This document shows, one piece after another, positions 8,413 to 17,582 of a stretch of DNA of 64,000 nucleotides. The notes beneath the pieces are model-generated. The model was not told the DNA's origin. It saw nothing but the letters and a program-made list of their open reading frames with translations, and searched no databases. How positions within the stretch are numbered: position 1 is the stretch's first letter; each line of letters opens with the position of its first letter. The DNA is from G020354025 sp964621455 (GTDB lineage: Bacteria > Fidelibacterota > Marinisomatia > SCGC-AAA003-L08 > TS1B11), in the NCBI GenBank assembly GCA_964621455.1, contig CAZULW010000008.1, positions 1 through 64,000 on the forward strand, in the 5' to 3' direction. Made by a program: the position numbers and the translations under genes.

Positions 8413-9669
8413 TCAATTTTCACTCTTCAATCTGTAGAGCATCTCGCCAGCCTTGGGTACGTAGAGGATGCCTTCATCTTCGCGGTCTTTCCACTCCTCA
8501 ACTTCTATTGTGGCGGGATCGCGGTAACCAAGGTTGATCTTGCGACAAATTTCTTCAGGTATCCCGGTAGCCAGTACCACATTCACCCTCGGTTTTTCAA
8601 CACCGTTTTCATAGGTTCCGATACCCTTGACATGGGTTGAGTGGGCCATCACACCACCGGGTATATAGCTGAAGCGGTCCATCTGTTTGACGAAATAGTC
8701 ACGCACATGATAACCGATCTCTTCTATGATCTTACCATGGGAAGCGGATACTTCAGTGATATGGGGAGCGTAGATAATCAATTCTCCCCCATCGGCCACT
8801 ACCGGTTCCAGCTTGTACATGCACTTGCCGCCAGTCCATAGATCATCATACATCTCAGGCGATCTTGAAAGTACCCGCTTGAACGGTTTATCTTTGTATA
8901 TAATATGCAGCTTATCGGATAGATCGGCTGCTGCCTCCCAGGCCTCCTCTGGTGTACCGATATAAAGCCCGGCAAGACCAGCACCTTGTACAACCAGACT
9001 GATGCACATGCGTTCCATAGGTAGCAGCGCCGCAGCCTTATCGACTACTTTCCTAACGGGAGTATACTTGGTGCCGATAATCTCGGGATTGGTGATGAGG
9101 GCTCCCAGCCAGTGAAACAGATCGATGATCTCCTGACCCGCTATGCCGGGAAACAGGTATTTGTTGCCACCGGAGAAGCCCACTACTTCATGGGGAAAAG
9201 TAGGACCCACAATGAGCAGCAGATCGTAATCGAAAACCATTTTGTTGATAGTTACATCGACCTGTTGCCGCATGAGGCCGCCCGAAACATCAGCAATCTC
9301 ATCAGCGGTGATAGTACCGATATTTCGGAGCTGGTTTGGATCTTTCCAGTGATGGTTGAAGAACCGGGCCTTGGGATATTTGCTTGTTCGCTCCTCATCG
9401 GTAATGCCCACCCGGTGGTTGATGGCTTCATCACTCATGGGCGGATGGGTGCCCAAAGCAACGAGGAAATCGAGCAACTCCACCTTGGGCGCCAGCAACT
9501 CGTAGAGTACCCGGAACATTACATCGATGGGCGCTGTGCGGGTATGGTCCGGTATAATGACCAGAACCTTCATCCCGTCAAGGGGCTTATTGGCGAAAGC
9601 TTCAGTACAAATATCTAGAATCTGCCCCTCGCCAATCGTGGCGCTTTCAGAGCCGAACCCGGTTACCAT
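8413..9669 (-). CDS. LarA-family (DUF2088) nickel-pincer hydroxyacid racemase/epimerase homologue
   Basis: 418 residues. The N-terminal domain has IIPDHTRTAP at residues 38-47, the DxTR signature of LarA. Catalytic and cofactor residues align with Lactobacillus plantarum LarA: His106/107 (NHHWKD), His160 (PHEVVGFSGG), Lys170 and His186 (FHW). The 160-170-186 spacing equals the 174-184-200 spacing of LarA, where Lys184 anchors the nickel-pincer nucleotide. LarA homologues include racemases and a D-gluconate epimerase. Setting between 6-phosphogluconate dehydrogenase and KDG kinase points to a sugar-acid substrate, not lactate. Cofactor genes larB, larC and larE are not in this window. Confidence 0.85.
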   Translation of the reverse strand: MVTGFGSESATIGEGQILDICTEAFANKPLDGMKVLVIIPDHTRTAPIDVMFRVLYELLAPKVELLDFLVALGTHPPMSDEAINHRVGITDEERTSKYPKARFFNHHWKDPNQLRNIGTITADEIADVSGGLMRQQVDVTINKMVFDYDLLLIVGPTFPHEVVGFSGGNKYLFPGIAGQEIIDLFHWLGALITNPEIIGTKYTPVRKVVDKAAALLPMERMCISLVVQGAGLAGLYIGTPEEAWEAAADLSDKLHIIYKDKPFKRVLSRSPEMYDDLWTGGKCMYKLEPVVADGGELIIYAPHITEVSASHGKIIEEIGYHVRDYFVKQMDRFSYIPGGVMAHSTHVKGIGTYENGVEKPRVNVVLATGIPEEICRKINLGYRDPATIEVEEWKDREDEGILYVPKAGEMLYRLKSEN

Positions 9670-9693
9670 ATGATCAGAACAACCTTAGTGTTG

Positions 9694-11148
9694 TCAAACA
9701 TTATATGTTGTCGAGACCGTATCACCGCCGCGGCCGGTCCAGTTGGTGTGGAAGAACTCGCCCCGGGGTTTGTCCACTCGCTCATAAGTATGGGCACCGA
9801 AGTAATCCCGCTGGGCTTGCAGCAGGCTGGCCGGCAGCACCGCACTGCGATAACCGTCGAAATAGGCCAAGGCCGAGCTGAAGGCCGGCACTGGTACGCC
9901 GTGCTCTACGGCCGTGGCAACGACCTTGCGCCAGGCTAGCTGACTGTTTTCGATAGCGTTCCTGAAGTAGTCGTCCAATAATAGATTCTGCAATCCCGGA
10001 TCCTTATCAAAGGCCTGCTTGATCTCGCCCAGAAACTGGGCGCGAATAATGCAGCCGCCGCGCCACAAGAGGGCGATATCGCCGTATTTCAGATCCCATT
10101 TATACTCTTTAGCCGCTGCCCGCATGAGCTGATAGCCCTGGGCATATGAGCAGATTTTGGAAGCATACAAGGCTTTTTGCAGCATGGTCAGGAACTTGGC
10201 TTTATCGCCTGAGAACGTTGCCCCAGGTCCAGCTAATTTTTCTGATGCTACCAGCCGTTCATCCTTGATGGCGCTGAGGGCTCGGGCAAAAACGGCCTCT
10301 GCGATGGTCTGCGCCGGTATGCCCAGGTTCAGGGCGGCGAGGCTGGCCCACCTACCGGTACCCTTCTGTCCCGCACGGTCCATAATCACATCCACCATGG
10401 GCTTGCCGGTCTCGTCATCATCTTTGGCGAGAATATCTCTGGTTATCTCGATGAGGTAACTGTCCAGTTCGCCCTCATTCCACTCGCTGAATACAGCCGA
10501 AATTTCATGCGGTGTCATGCCGAGCACGTTGCGCATTAGCGAGTATGCTTCGCAGATCATCTGCATATCGCCATATTCAATCCCGTTATGCACCATCTTG
10601 ACGAAGTGCCCGGCGCCATTGTCACCGAGCCATTCGCAGCATGGGACACCACCTTCTACCTTGGCGGAGATGGATTGGAAGATATTTTTTACATGAGGCC
10701 AGGCGGCAGCCGATCCGCCAGGCATAATGGATGGGCCCTTCAAGGCGCCCTCTTCACCGCCTGAAACACCCGTACCGATATATAAAAGACCCTTGCTTTC
10801 TACATAGGCAGTGCGGCGGATTGTGTCGGGGAAATGACTGTTGCCCCCGTCAATGATGATGTCCCCCTCTTCTAAATGCGGCCACAACATCTCGATGAAA
10901 TCGTCTACCGGCTGACCTGCTTTAACCAGCATGAATACCTTGCGAGGCCGCTTCAGATTTGCCACCAATTCTTCGATGCTATGACAACCGATGATGTTTT
11001 TACCTTTGGCTCGGCCGGCCATGAAGGCATCAACCTTGCTTGTAGTACGGTTAAAGACCGCCACGGTGAATCCATGGCTTTCCATATTCAAGACCAGGTT
11101 TTCACCCATTACCGCAAGGCCGATGAGTCCTATGTCATATTGTTTCAT
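9694..11148 (-). CDS. gnd: 6-phosphogluconate dehydrogenase, decarboxylating
   Basis: 484 residues, the length of the long-form homodimeric enzyme. The N-terminal NADP-binding motif is IGLIGLAVMGENLVLNM, with the family segments IDGGNSHFPDT, GTGVSGGEEGA, FVKMVHNGIEYGDMQ (substrate-binding HNGIEY) and DRAGQKGTGRWASL. It converts 6-phosphogluconate to ribulose-5-phosphate and CO2 in the cytosol. It heads the gnd, larA-like, kdgK, HAD operon, which suggests that gluconate-type acids enter the same pool. The C-terminus (GRGGDTVSTTYNV) is slightly unlike the classical TGRGG end but the family call is firm. Confidence 0.95.
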   Translation of the reverse strand: MKQYDIGLIGLAVMGENLVLNMESHGFTVAVFNRTTSKVDAFMAGRAKGKNIIGCHSIEELVANLKRPRKVFMLVKAGQPVDDFIEMLWPHLEEGDIIIDGGNSHFPDTIRRTAYVESKGLLYIGTGVSGGEEGALKGPSIMPGGSAAAWPHVKNIFQSISAKVEGGVPCCEWLGDNGAGHFVKMVHNGIEYGDMQMICEAYSLMRNVLGMTPHEISAVFSEWNEGELDSYLIEITRDILAKDDDETGKPMVDVIMDRAGQKGTGRWASLAALNLGIPAQTIAEAVFARALSAIKDERLVASEKLAGPGATFSGDKAKFLTMLQKALYASKICSYAQGYQLMRAAAKEYKWDLKYGDIALLWRGGCIIRAQFLGEIKQAFDKDPGLQNLLLDDYFRNAIENSQLAWRKVVATAVEHGVPVPAFSSALAYFDGYRSAVLPASLLQAQRDYFGAHTYERVDKPRGEFFHTNWTGRGGDTVSTTYNV

Positions 11149-11409
11149 AACGGCTCCTGTTTAGTATGAAGATTACAGATTAAGTTTTCTTAATGCCTGT
11201 ACACGCAGGGATTACCATATCCCTTAACAGCGCGCGATAAAATGAGCGGATAGCGCTTAAAAAGCACTCTCAAAGCCATACAATTTACATTTATCCTTTC
11301 TTCATGAACCAGTGAATTTTCCACACCCGTCCGGCCTGTGAGCACTCCTCTCCGGTCGCTGGACCCAGGGGTTGACTCACCTTCAGCAGCTGCCGTAAAC
11401 TGACCGCCT

Positions 11410-12168
11410 GTGAAAACTATCATTGCCCTGGATTTTGACGGCGTCATCTGTGACAGCCTGGAGGAATGCCTGGTCACCGCCTACAATGCCTACCACCGGC
11501 TGGAAGGCAGCGATCGCTGGGCCAACAGCACCGCTGACATCAAGCCGGAAGTGGCCGACAGCTTCCGGCGCCTGCGGCACTACGCCCGCAACGCCCCGGA
11601 GTTATGGCTGATCATGCACTGGTGCCTCACCGACGGTGGAACGCTGGACCAGGCCCGATACGATGAGCTTACATCCCGCTACGCGGCCAGACTGCCGCTC
11701 TTCGAGCCGGTCTTTTTCGAGTCACGCCACGTCCTGAGCTCCGCGGGTCTGGACCGCTGGCTGGGCCTGCACCGCATGTATCCCGAGTTCCGCGACGGCT
11801 GGGAAAAAATCAGGGGACGCTTACCGGTCCATATCGTCACTACCAAGGACCTGGTCTCGGTCCAGTATTTCAACCGGCACTGGGAGCTGGGGATTTCCGA
11901 GGAGAACCTGTGGACCAAGGAGCGGGGCCTGCCTAAAAGCGAGATTGTTCAGCGCATCGCTGTGGAGTCGGGCCAGCCGATACAGAACGTCCTGTTCGTT
12001 GACGACCATCCCCGTCTCGTGCGGGAAGTAGCCGCTACCGGAGCCCGCTGCTTCTGGGCTTCGTGGGGCTTCCTGGGGGCCCAGGGAAATGGTCCGGTAG
12101 AAGGAGAAAGCGAAGTCTTTACCAGAATCTCCCGGCTGGCCGACCTGAAGCCCTACCTGCATCCCTAG
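11410..12168 (+). CDS. HAD-superfamily phosphatase
   Basis: 252 residues from a GTG start at 11410. HAD motif I is LDFDGVICDS (Asp8 and Asp10), motif II appears as HIVTTKD, and the C-terminal acidic motif is VLFVDDHPRLV. It resembles phosphoglycolate phosphatase-type HADs, but the cap domain is divergent and no substrate can be named. It is the only plus-strand gene in this part of the uronate island and is divergent from gnd across a 261-base gap. It converges on the oxidoreductase gene at 12206. Confidence 0.75.
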   Translation: MKTIIALDFDGVICDSLEECLVTAYNAYHRLEGSDRWANSTADIKPEVADSFRRLRHYARNAPELWLIMHWCLTDGGTLDQARYDELTSRYAARLPLFEPVFFESRHVLSSAGLDRWLGLHRMYPEFRDGWEKIRGRLPVHIVTTKDLVSVQYFNRHWELGISEENLWTKERGLPKSEIVQRIAVESGQPIQNVLFVDDHPRLVREVAATGARCFWASWGFLGAQGNGPVEGESEVFTRISRLADLKPYLHP

Positions 12169-12205
12169 CGCATCACGCCAGGGTCCAGACTAAAGGTCCC
12201 TGTCC

Positions 12206-13171
12206 TTAGCCGCCGTAGATCTCCTCTTCCAGCCTCGCCACCTCCCGGCCCGTGGTACCATCCACCTTCGGGGCACGACCGGTAAGGATCGCCTGGGTGA
12301 AATCCTCAATAAGGGGCTGATGGAAATTCGGATGGCATGGGTGGTTCTCGCTGCGCTCACCGGTGGTCGTTTTCACCGTAAGGGCGCCGTCGTTGAGCAC
12401 TGGCACGTGTACCGAACCTTTGCTGCCGAATAAGTGGAGCGTGTCCTGGGGCTCGAAGGCGCCGTGGGTTACCGACAGCACTGCGTGGGTCCCCTGCTTG
12501 AATTGGAAACAGGCTACCGCCGTATCCTCCACCTCCCGCTCCAACAGTACCCGGCCCATCATGCCCCGGACGCTGCTGACCGGCCCCAGGATGTTGAGCA
12601 GCACCTCGATGCGGTGACAGCCGAAATCCATCATGGGGCCGCCCCCGCCTTGCTCCCTGGTGAGCAGCCAATAACGCGGTTCGCCCGGCTGGCAATCAAA
12701 CCACTCAAAGGCGTTGACCTGGGCCATGACGATCCGCCCTACTTCACCGGAGGCGATGATCTCCTTGATCCGCTTCACTACCGGATAGAAGTGGCGGTAG
12801 TAGGCGACCCCCAAAGTGACGCCATTGGCCTGGGCTGCCGCTATCATGCGGTCGCACTCGGCCGTATTCAGGGCCATCGGTTTCTCGCACAGAACGTGCT
12901 TACCCGCCGCGGCGGCGGCAATGGCCTGCTCGGCGTGGAGGCTGACCGGCGTGGCGATATAGACAACCCCGATCTCGTCGTCGGCGAGGAGCTCCTCCCA
13001 GCTGCGATACCACCTGCGGGCACCGAACTGGCGGGCAAAGGCTTCGGCCTGGTCGTATCGGGCGCGGTTGACGGCTACAAAATCGCAGCTGTCCAGGTCG
13101 CGGAGGGCCGGCGCCACCCGCTTACGGGCGATGTCCCCGCACCCTATCAGACCCCACCTGAGGAGCTCCAT
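12206..13171 (-). CDS. Gfo/Idh/MocA-family oxidoreductase
   Basis: 321 residues. The N-terminal Rossmann motif GLIGCGDIARKRVAP and the family signature CEKPMALN (EKP) are present. A helix with YYRHFYPVVKRIKE and the MDFGCHRIEVLLN segment (Asp-x-x-x-His) match the C-terminal dehydrogenase domain. Members oxidise or reduce sugars, inositols or sugar acids with NAD(P). The gene lies 83 bases downstream of a second, divergent member of the family (13255), suggesting a paired role in sugar or uronate conversion. Substrate not determinable. Confidence 0.85.
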   Translation of the reverse strand: MELLRWGLIGCGDIARKRVAPALRDLDSCDFVAVNRARYDQAEAFARQFGARRWYRSWEELLADDEIGVVYIATPVSLHAEQAIAAAAAGKHVLCEKPMALNTAECDRMIAAAQANGVTLGVAYYRHFYPVVKRIKEIIASGEVGRIVMAQVNAFEWFDCQPGEPRYWLLTREQGGGGPMMDFGCHRIEVLLNILGPVSSVRGMMGRVLLEREVEDTAVACFQFKQGTHAVLSVTHGAFEPQDTLHLFGSKGSVHVPVLNDGALTVKTTTGERSENHPCHPNFHQPLIEDFTQAILTGRAPKVDGTTGREVARLEEEIYGG

Positions 13172-13254
13172 GGTAGTTCCTTCCCGGTGCTACTTATAAA
13201 ATTTCACAGGGGGTGGCTGCCATTCCCCCTGGTACCCTGCGCCGTATCAGGCCC

Positions 13255-14310
13255 TCAGCAGCTCTCTGGCCCGATACCGGCGGCCTTATAGATGGCCAGT
13301 ATCGCGGCCAGGCTGCGGCGGCCTTCAACGCCGTCCAGATAAAAGGGGCGGTCCTCCCGCAGGGCCAGGATGAAATCCCGGAAGATGCCGATATGTCCCG
13401 TGGGCTGGATGCCCCTGGGGTCGGCACTGGCCCCAGCTCCGGCCTCACCTACAGCGCCGACTATAGGCGTTACGGCGGCGCTGGCGGGGTCAGCCAGCTC
13501 CCAGCGGACAGCCGCTTCCCCCTCGATCTGGATGTAGCCCCGGGTGCCGTAGAGCTCCAGCCGGTGCGGCGCACCGGAAGCGACGCTGGTAGTGGCGGTG
13601 ATGGTTGCCCTGGCGCCGCCTGCGAAGCAAAGCGTAGCCGCCAGCACGTCTTCCACCTCGATGTCGTGGTGGAGGGTCCCGGCCTGGGCGTGGACCTGCA
13701 CCGGATCCCCCAGGTACCATACCAGCAGGTCCACCAGGTGAATGCCCTGGTTCATGAGGACGCCGCCGCCGTCCAGGGCCCAGGTACCCCGCCAGGCGGT
13801 CTGGTCGTAGTATTCCTGCGGCCGGTAGTAGGGCATGGTGATAGTCCCCAGGGTCAGGTCTCCCAGGTCGCCGGCCTCAATGGCTTGCCGGATATTCTGG
13901 AACAGGGGCAGGGCCCGGCGCTGGAGGGTCACGCCCAGCCGCACCCCCGCTCGGTCACAGGCGGCAATTATGGCATCGGCATCGGCTAGATCGATAGCGA
14001 GAGGCTTTTCCACCAGCAGGTGCTTGCCCGCTGCGGCGGCAGTAATGGCCTGTTCGGCGTGCTGGCCGCTGGGGGTGCAGATACAGACCACATCCACAGC
14101 GGGATGGGCCAGCAGGTCGGCCTCGCTCAGGCAGGGAACGCCGAACCGCTCACTGATCTCGGCGAAGCGCTCTTCGCGGTAGTGTCCCACTGCCACCAGC
14201 CGGGCTCCCATCTCGGTATTAGCGGCTACGGCCTGTTGATGGTAATCGGCGACCATTCCCGCGCCGAGAATGGCAAAGCCCACTTCCTGGTTTAGTGCAG
14301 TCGTCATCAC
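13255..14310 (-). CDS. Gfo/Idh/MocA-family oxidoreductase
   Basis: 351 residues. The Rossmann motif is AILGAGMVADYHQQAV, the EKP signature is VEKPLAIDLADAD, and MNQGIHLVDLLVWYLG supplies the Asp and His of the catalytic domain. A GTRGYIQIEGE stretch is typical of the C-terminal beta sheet. It is only distantly similar to the neighbour at 12206, so this is not a simple recent duplication. It follows the uronate isomerase gene by 35 bases and is probably in the same transcript. The likely role is NAD-dependent interconversion of a sugar acid or amino-sugar. Confidence 0.85.
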   Translation of the reverse strand: MMTTALNQEVGFAILGAGMVADYHQQAVAANTEMGARLVAVGHYREERFAEISERFGVPCLSEADLLAHPAVDVVCICTPSGQHAEQAITAAAAGKHLLVEKPLAIDLADADAIIAACDRAGVRLGVTLQRRALPLFQNIRQAIEAGDLGDLTLGTITMPYYRPQEYYDQTAWRGTWALDGGGVLMNQGIHLVDLLVWYLGDPVQVHAQAGTLHHDIEVEDVLAATLCFAGGARATITATTSVASGAPHRLELYGTRGYIQIEGEAAVRWELADPASAAVTPIVGAVGEAGAGASADPRGIQPTGHIGIFRDFILALREDRPFYLDGVEGRRSLAAILAIYKAAGIGPESC

Positions 14311-14345
14311 GCTCCTCTTTAAATGGTGGTTGCGCCCGTACCCGG

Positions 14346-15881
14346 TTACAGTTTGTAGGTCTCCTTCGCCAGGTCATATGCCAGGGCACGGCTCAGACTT
14401 TGTGCTTCATCCATATCAATAATGTGCCTGACCACCAGACCGGCCAGGAAGTTCGAATCGATTCTCCTGGAAAGGTCATGGCGGGCCGGTATTGAGGCGA
14501 AGGCCCGCGTATCATCGTTGAACCCTACCGTGTTATAAAAGCCGGCGGTCTCGATAACGCTTTGCCGGAAGCGGGTCATCCCCTCGAGGCTGTCAAGGAA
14601 CCACCACGGCGGGCCCAGTCTCATGGCCGGATAGTGACCGGCCAGGGGCGCCAGCTCCCGCGAAAAGGTAGTCTCATCCAGCGTGAAGACCACCAGGGTC
14701 AGCCGGGGATCATTGCCGTAGCGGTTCAGCAGCTCGTGCAGATTGAAGGTATATTCGGTCTGGATGGGGATGTCTCCACCCTTATCCGGACCGAATTTCT
14801 TCACGACCGTTTCGTTATGGTTGCGATAGGAGCCGGGGTGAATCTGCATTACCAGCCCGTCTTCGATACTCATGCGGGCCAGCTCCATGAGCATGTGGGC
14901 GGTGAATTGAGATGCATCCTCCTCGCCAGCCCTGCCCTTCAGCGCCCGCTGGAAGATGCCATTGACTTCACCCGACGTCAGCTCATGGGTACATGGGACG
15001 AGCACAGCGTGATCGGTCGACGTGGCACCCCTGGACTTGAAGAATTCCCGGCGCTTCTCCAGCGCCCGGATGTAGGCCGTATAGGAGCCGATGTCAATGC
15101 CGCTGGCCCTGCCCAGGTCCTTGATATTCTGCCGCCAGATGTCGGTGTGGAGCTGGTTGACAACCCCATCAGGGCGGAAACACGGGACGATCTTCGCGTT
15201 CCAGCCCGACTTCCTGATCGTCTCGTGGTGCTCCAGCGTGTCAGCGGCACCATCGGTGGTGGAAATGGCCTCGATATTGAAACGGTCAAATAGGGCTCGT
15301 GGCAGGAAATCAGGGCTTTGAAGTTTCTCCTGGATCTGATCGTAGATTCGTTGGGCGCTTTTCCCGTGCAGTTTTTCCTTGACGCCGAATACCTGGGAAA
15401 ATTCATGGTTCAGCCAGATACCGGTCGGAGTACCCAGGAACAGATAAAAATTATCAGCGAACAGCTGCCAGATTTTTCTGCGATCCTGCCCCACCGGGGA
15501 ACCGTCCACCGTTGGAATACCCAGGGATTCCAGGCGAATACCCTGGGAATAGAGCATCCGGAAGACGTAATGATCCGGGACAACGATCAGTTCGGTAGGG
15601 TCAGGAAACGGCTGGTTCTCGGCGAACCAGCGCGGGTCGGTATGGCCGTGGGGGCTTATGATGGGCAGGTCCTTTACCCTCTCGTACAGCTCGCGGGCGA
15701 CTTTGCGGATTTTGGGGTCCGGATCAAAGAACCGGTCTTCATTCAGAATGAGCTTATCCGTCCTGTTTCTTTTCCTGTTTATTGGTTTTTCCAGAGCAGG
15801 TCTCCTGCGGCCCCGCAGCGGCAAGGCAAGCACCGAGGCACCAAAGGCAAGCAGGGAGCGAAGAAAGTTGGTGCGGTTCAT
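14346..15881 (-). CDS. uxaC: uronate (glucuronate/galacturonate) isomerase with signal-like N-terminus
   Basis: 511 residues. The amidohydrolase-like TIM barrel begins with ISPHGHTDPRWF (His78 and His80, the metal-binding HxH of UxaC). It continues with family segments such as WLNHEFSQVFGV, SGWNAKIVPCFRPD, MQIHPGSYRNHN and ARHDLSRR near the end. It converts D-galacturonate to D-tagaturonate (or D-glucuronate to D-fructuronate). Residues 1-25 (NRTNFLRSLLAFGAS, then VLALPL) look like a degenerate Tat or Sec signal, which is unexpected for a cytosolic catabolic enzyme. No better internal start is visible before the HxH motif. KDPG aldolase lies 40 bases upstream. Confidence 0.88.
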   Translation of the reverse strand: MNRTNFLRSLLAFGASVLALPLRGRRRPALEKPINRKRNRTDKLILNEDRFFDPDPKIRKVARELYERVKDLPIISPHGHTDPRWFAENQPFPDPTELIVVPDHYVFRMLYSQGIRLESLGIPTVDGSPVGQDRRKIWQLFADNFYLFLGTPTGIWLNHEFSQVFGVKEKLHGKSAQRIYDQIQEKLQSPDFLPRALFDRFNIEAISTTDGAADTLEHHETIRKSGWNAKIVPCFRPDGVVNQLHTDIWRQNIKDLGRASGIDIGSYTAYIRALEKRREFFKSRGATSTDHAVLVPCTHELTSGEVNGIFQRALKGRAGEEDASQFTAHMLMELARMSIEDGLVMQIHPGSYRNHNETVVKKFGPDKGGDIPIQTEYTFNLHELLNRYGNDPRLTLVVFTLDETTFSRELAPLAGHYPAMRLGPPWWFLDSLEGMTRFRQSVIETAGFYNTVGFNDDTRAFASIPARHDLSRRIDSNFLAGLVVRHIIDMDEAQSLSRALAYDLAKETYKL

Positions 15882-15921
15882 AACAGCCCCGGCGTCGATC
15901 TATGATAGTGGGCAGCAGGTG

Positions 15922-16563
15922 CTAGCCTCCCTCAAGATTGGCCCCCAGCCGCCGGGCCTTCTCGGTGAGTACCTCGTAGCGGTCCTCCGCGATGGCCTTT
16001 TTATCCAGCAGGTTAGTACCGATACCCACGCAGCAGGCGCCGGCCTTGATCCACTCGCCCGCATTCTCGACGGTAACCCCGCCGGTGGGACACAGCCTGA
16101 TCTGGGGCAGGGGACCCCTCAGATCCTTGAAGTACCCCGGGCCCAATACGGTGGCAGGGAACACCTTAACGATATCGGCGCCAGCTCGCCAGGCGGCAAC
16201 GATCTCGCCGGGGCTGAACGCGCCGGGTATCACCACCTTCTCGTTCTGATGGGCGATCTCGATGACGCCGCGGTCCAGTACGGGACCAACGATGAAATCG
16301 GCCCCGGCATTAATGGCCCGGCGTGCCGTCTCAGCATCGAGAATCGTCCCCGCACCTATTAGGGCTTCATCTCCGATGGACTGACTCACATCTCTGATTA
16401 CATCCACAGCACCTGGCACCGTCATGGTGATTTCAACACACTCAACGCCCCCGGCTCGGATGGCTTCGATCACTCGCATCAGCTTGGCGACATCGGTCAT
16501 CCGAATGACGGCAATAGCCTTCTTTTCCAGGATGCGCTGGAGAATATCAGTGCGGCTTACCAT
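15922..16563 (-). CDS. eda: 2-dehydro-3-deoxy-phosphogluconate aldolase
   Basis: 213 residues from the ATG at 16563, chosen because GAAAGGGA lies five bases upstream; an in-frame ATG at 16581 would put that site inside the gene. The class I aldolase motifs are all present: Arg21 (AVIR), Glu44 (CVEITM), GAGT, the Schiff-base Lys133 in DIVKVFPA, and the phosphate loop CPTGGV. It splits KDPG into pyruvate and glyceraldehyde-3-phosphate, completing the uronate route after KdgK. It may also cleave 4-hydroxy-2-oxoglutarate as family members do. Its upstream region carries a 94-bp MITE-like repeat 32 bases before the start. Confidence 0.93.
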   Translation of the reverse strand: MVSRTDILQRILEKKAIAVIRMTDVAKLMRVIEAIRAGGVECVEITMTVPGAVDVIRDVSQSIGDEALIGAGTILDAETARRAINAGADFIVGPVLDRGVIEIAHQNEKVVIPGAFSPGEIVAAWRAGADIVKVFPATVLGPGYFKDLRGPLPQIRLCPTGGVTVENAGEWIKAGACCVGIGTNLLDKKAIAEDRYEVLTEKARRLGANLEGG

Positions 16564-16594
16564 CGAGTCCCTTTCCGGCACTGAGCGGCTACTA

Positions 16595-16688
16595 TTGTAT
16601 CCTGCAGAAAGATAGTCCTATTGCAAACGGCTGTAGGGGCGTATTGCAATACGTCCCTACATGAGGATATTACATTAGCAGGAATCAA
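16595..16688 (+). repeat. 94-bp MITE-like element, copy 1
   Basis: Ends are imperfect inverted repeats, TTGTATCCTGCA at the left and the complement of TTGATTCCTGCT at the right, each flanked by TA. The centre is a long palindrome (half-site GTAGGGGCGTATTG, one mismatch in this copy). An inverted copy at 17583-17676 matches at about 89 of 94 positions by eye. Terminal repeats plus flanking TA suggest a Tc1/mariner or IS630-type MITE. It sits between eda and the SDR gene and could form a strong hairpin in either transcript. Confidence 0.75.
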
Positions 16689-16706
16689 TAGCAGCCACGC
16701 ATTTTA

Positions 16707-17486
16707 TCAGATGGTCATGGCGGTAAAGCCGCCGTCCACCGGGATCACCGCTCCAGTGACGAAGGAGGCCGCCTGGTCCGAGGCCAGCCACACTACGGTG
16801 CCGGCCAGCTCCTCCGGCTCGCCGTACCGGGCCATGGGTGTGTGGCCGAAAATCGATCGCTTGCGTTCCTCGGTGAGTAACTTGCGGTTCTGCTCGGCGG
16901 GGAAGAATCCCGGCGCGATGGCGTTCACCCGGATGCCGTGCGGTGCCCACTCCCGGGCCAGGAAGCGGGTCAGGCCGTTAAGGCCGTGCTTGGATATGGA
17001 ATAGGTGAATACCTTGGACAGGGGCAGGATGGATGAAACGGAGGAGATATTGATGATACTGCCCCCTTCATTCTGGGCTATCATCTGTTCACCGAACACC
17101 TGACAGGCCAGGAAAAGCCCTTTGAGGTTGACCGTCATGATCTTGTCCCACTCCTCCTCGGCTATCTCCAATACGGGAGTGGGGGAGTTGACACCCGGAG
17201 CGTAGAGGAGAATGTGGACTTTCCCCCATCGGTCAAGGATGGCATCCCTGGCCTTTACAAGATCAGACTTTGAGGAGGCGTCGGTCTTGAGCATCATGCC
17301 CTCGCCGCCCGCTTCCTCGATGGCTTTTATGTGATACTCAGCGCCCTTGGTGCTGATATCGAGGATCGCCACCTTCGCCCCTGCTTTCCCCAGAGCGATG
17401 GCCATAGCTCCGCCCAGAACACCCTTGCCCCCGAGGACCGCCGCCACTTTGCCATTCAGCTTAAACATCCCTTCAACATAAGACAT
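16707..17486 (-). CDS. SDR-family oxidoreductase, probable D-mannonate (fructuronate) oxidoreductase
   Basis: 259 residues. The Rossmann cofactor motif is LGGKGVLGGAMA, then an NNAG-equivalent YAPGVN, the catalytic Ser region NISSVSS, and the YSISK catalytic Tyr/Lys pair. Asp in AILDIS after beta-2 suggests NAD preference. SDR enzymes that reduce D-fructuronate to D-mannonate look like this and usually sit near uxaE or uxuA. Context (uxaE next upstream, uxaC and eda downstream) supports that role, but SDRs are hard to assign alone. The gene is bracketed by inverted copies of a 94-bp MITE-like repeat. Confidence 0.85.
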   Translation of the reverse strand: MSYVEGMFKLNGKVAAVLGGKGVLGGAMAIALGKAGAKVAILDISTKGAEYHIKAIEEAGGEGMMLKTDASSKSDLVKARDAILDRWGKVHILLYAPGVNSPTPVLEIAEEEWDKIMTVNLKGLFLACQVFGEQMIAQNEGGSIINISSVSSILPLSKVFTYSISKHGLNGLTRFLAREWAPHGIRVNAIAPGFFPAEQNRKLLTEERKRSIFGHTPMARYGEPEELAGTVVWLASDQAASFVTGAVIPVDGGFTAMTI

Positions 17487-17582
17487 GGAAATACTCCTTC
17501 AGTTCTTCATTATTGCGCTAAAAACTTCTGCCGGACTGATACCGGCACGTCCGGATCTAAACACTAGGCATATCTTCAAATA

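Noticed and set aside
11149..11409. Possible riboswitch or small RNA between gnd and the divergent HAD gene
   Set aside because: No known aptamer core or strong terminator is visible; only a plain divergent promoter region is likely.
12434..13291. 285-residue plus-strand open frame
   Set aside because: Antisense to the Gfo/Idh/MocA gene; no recognisable protein features.
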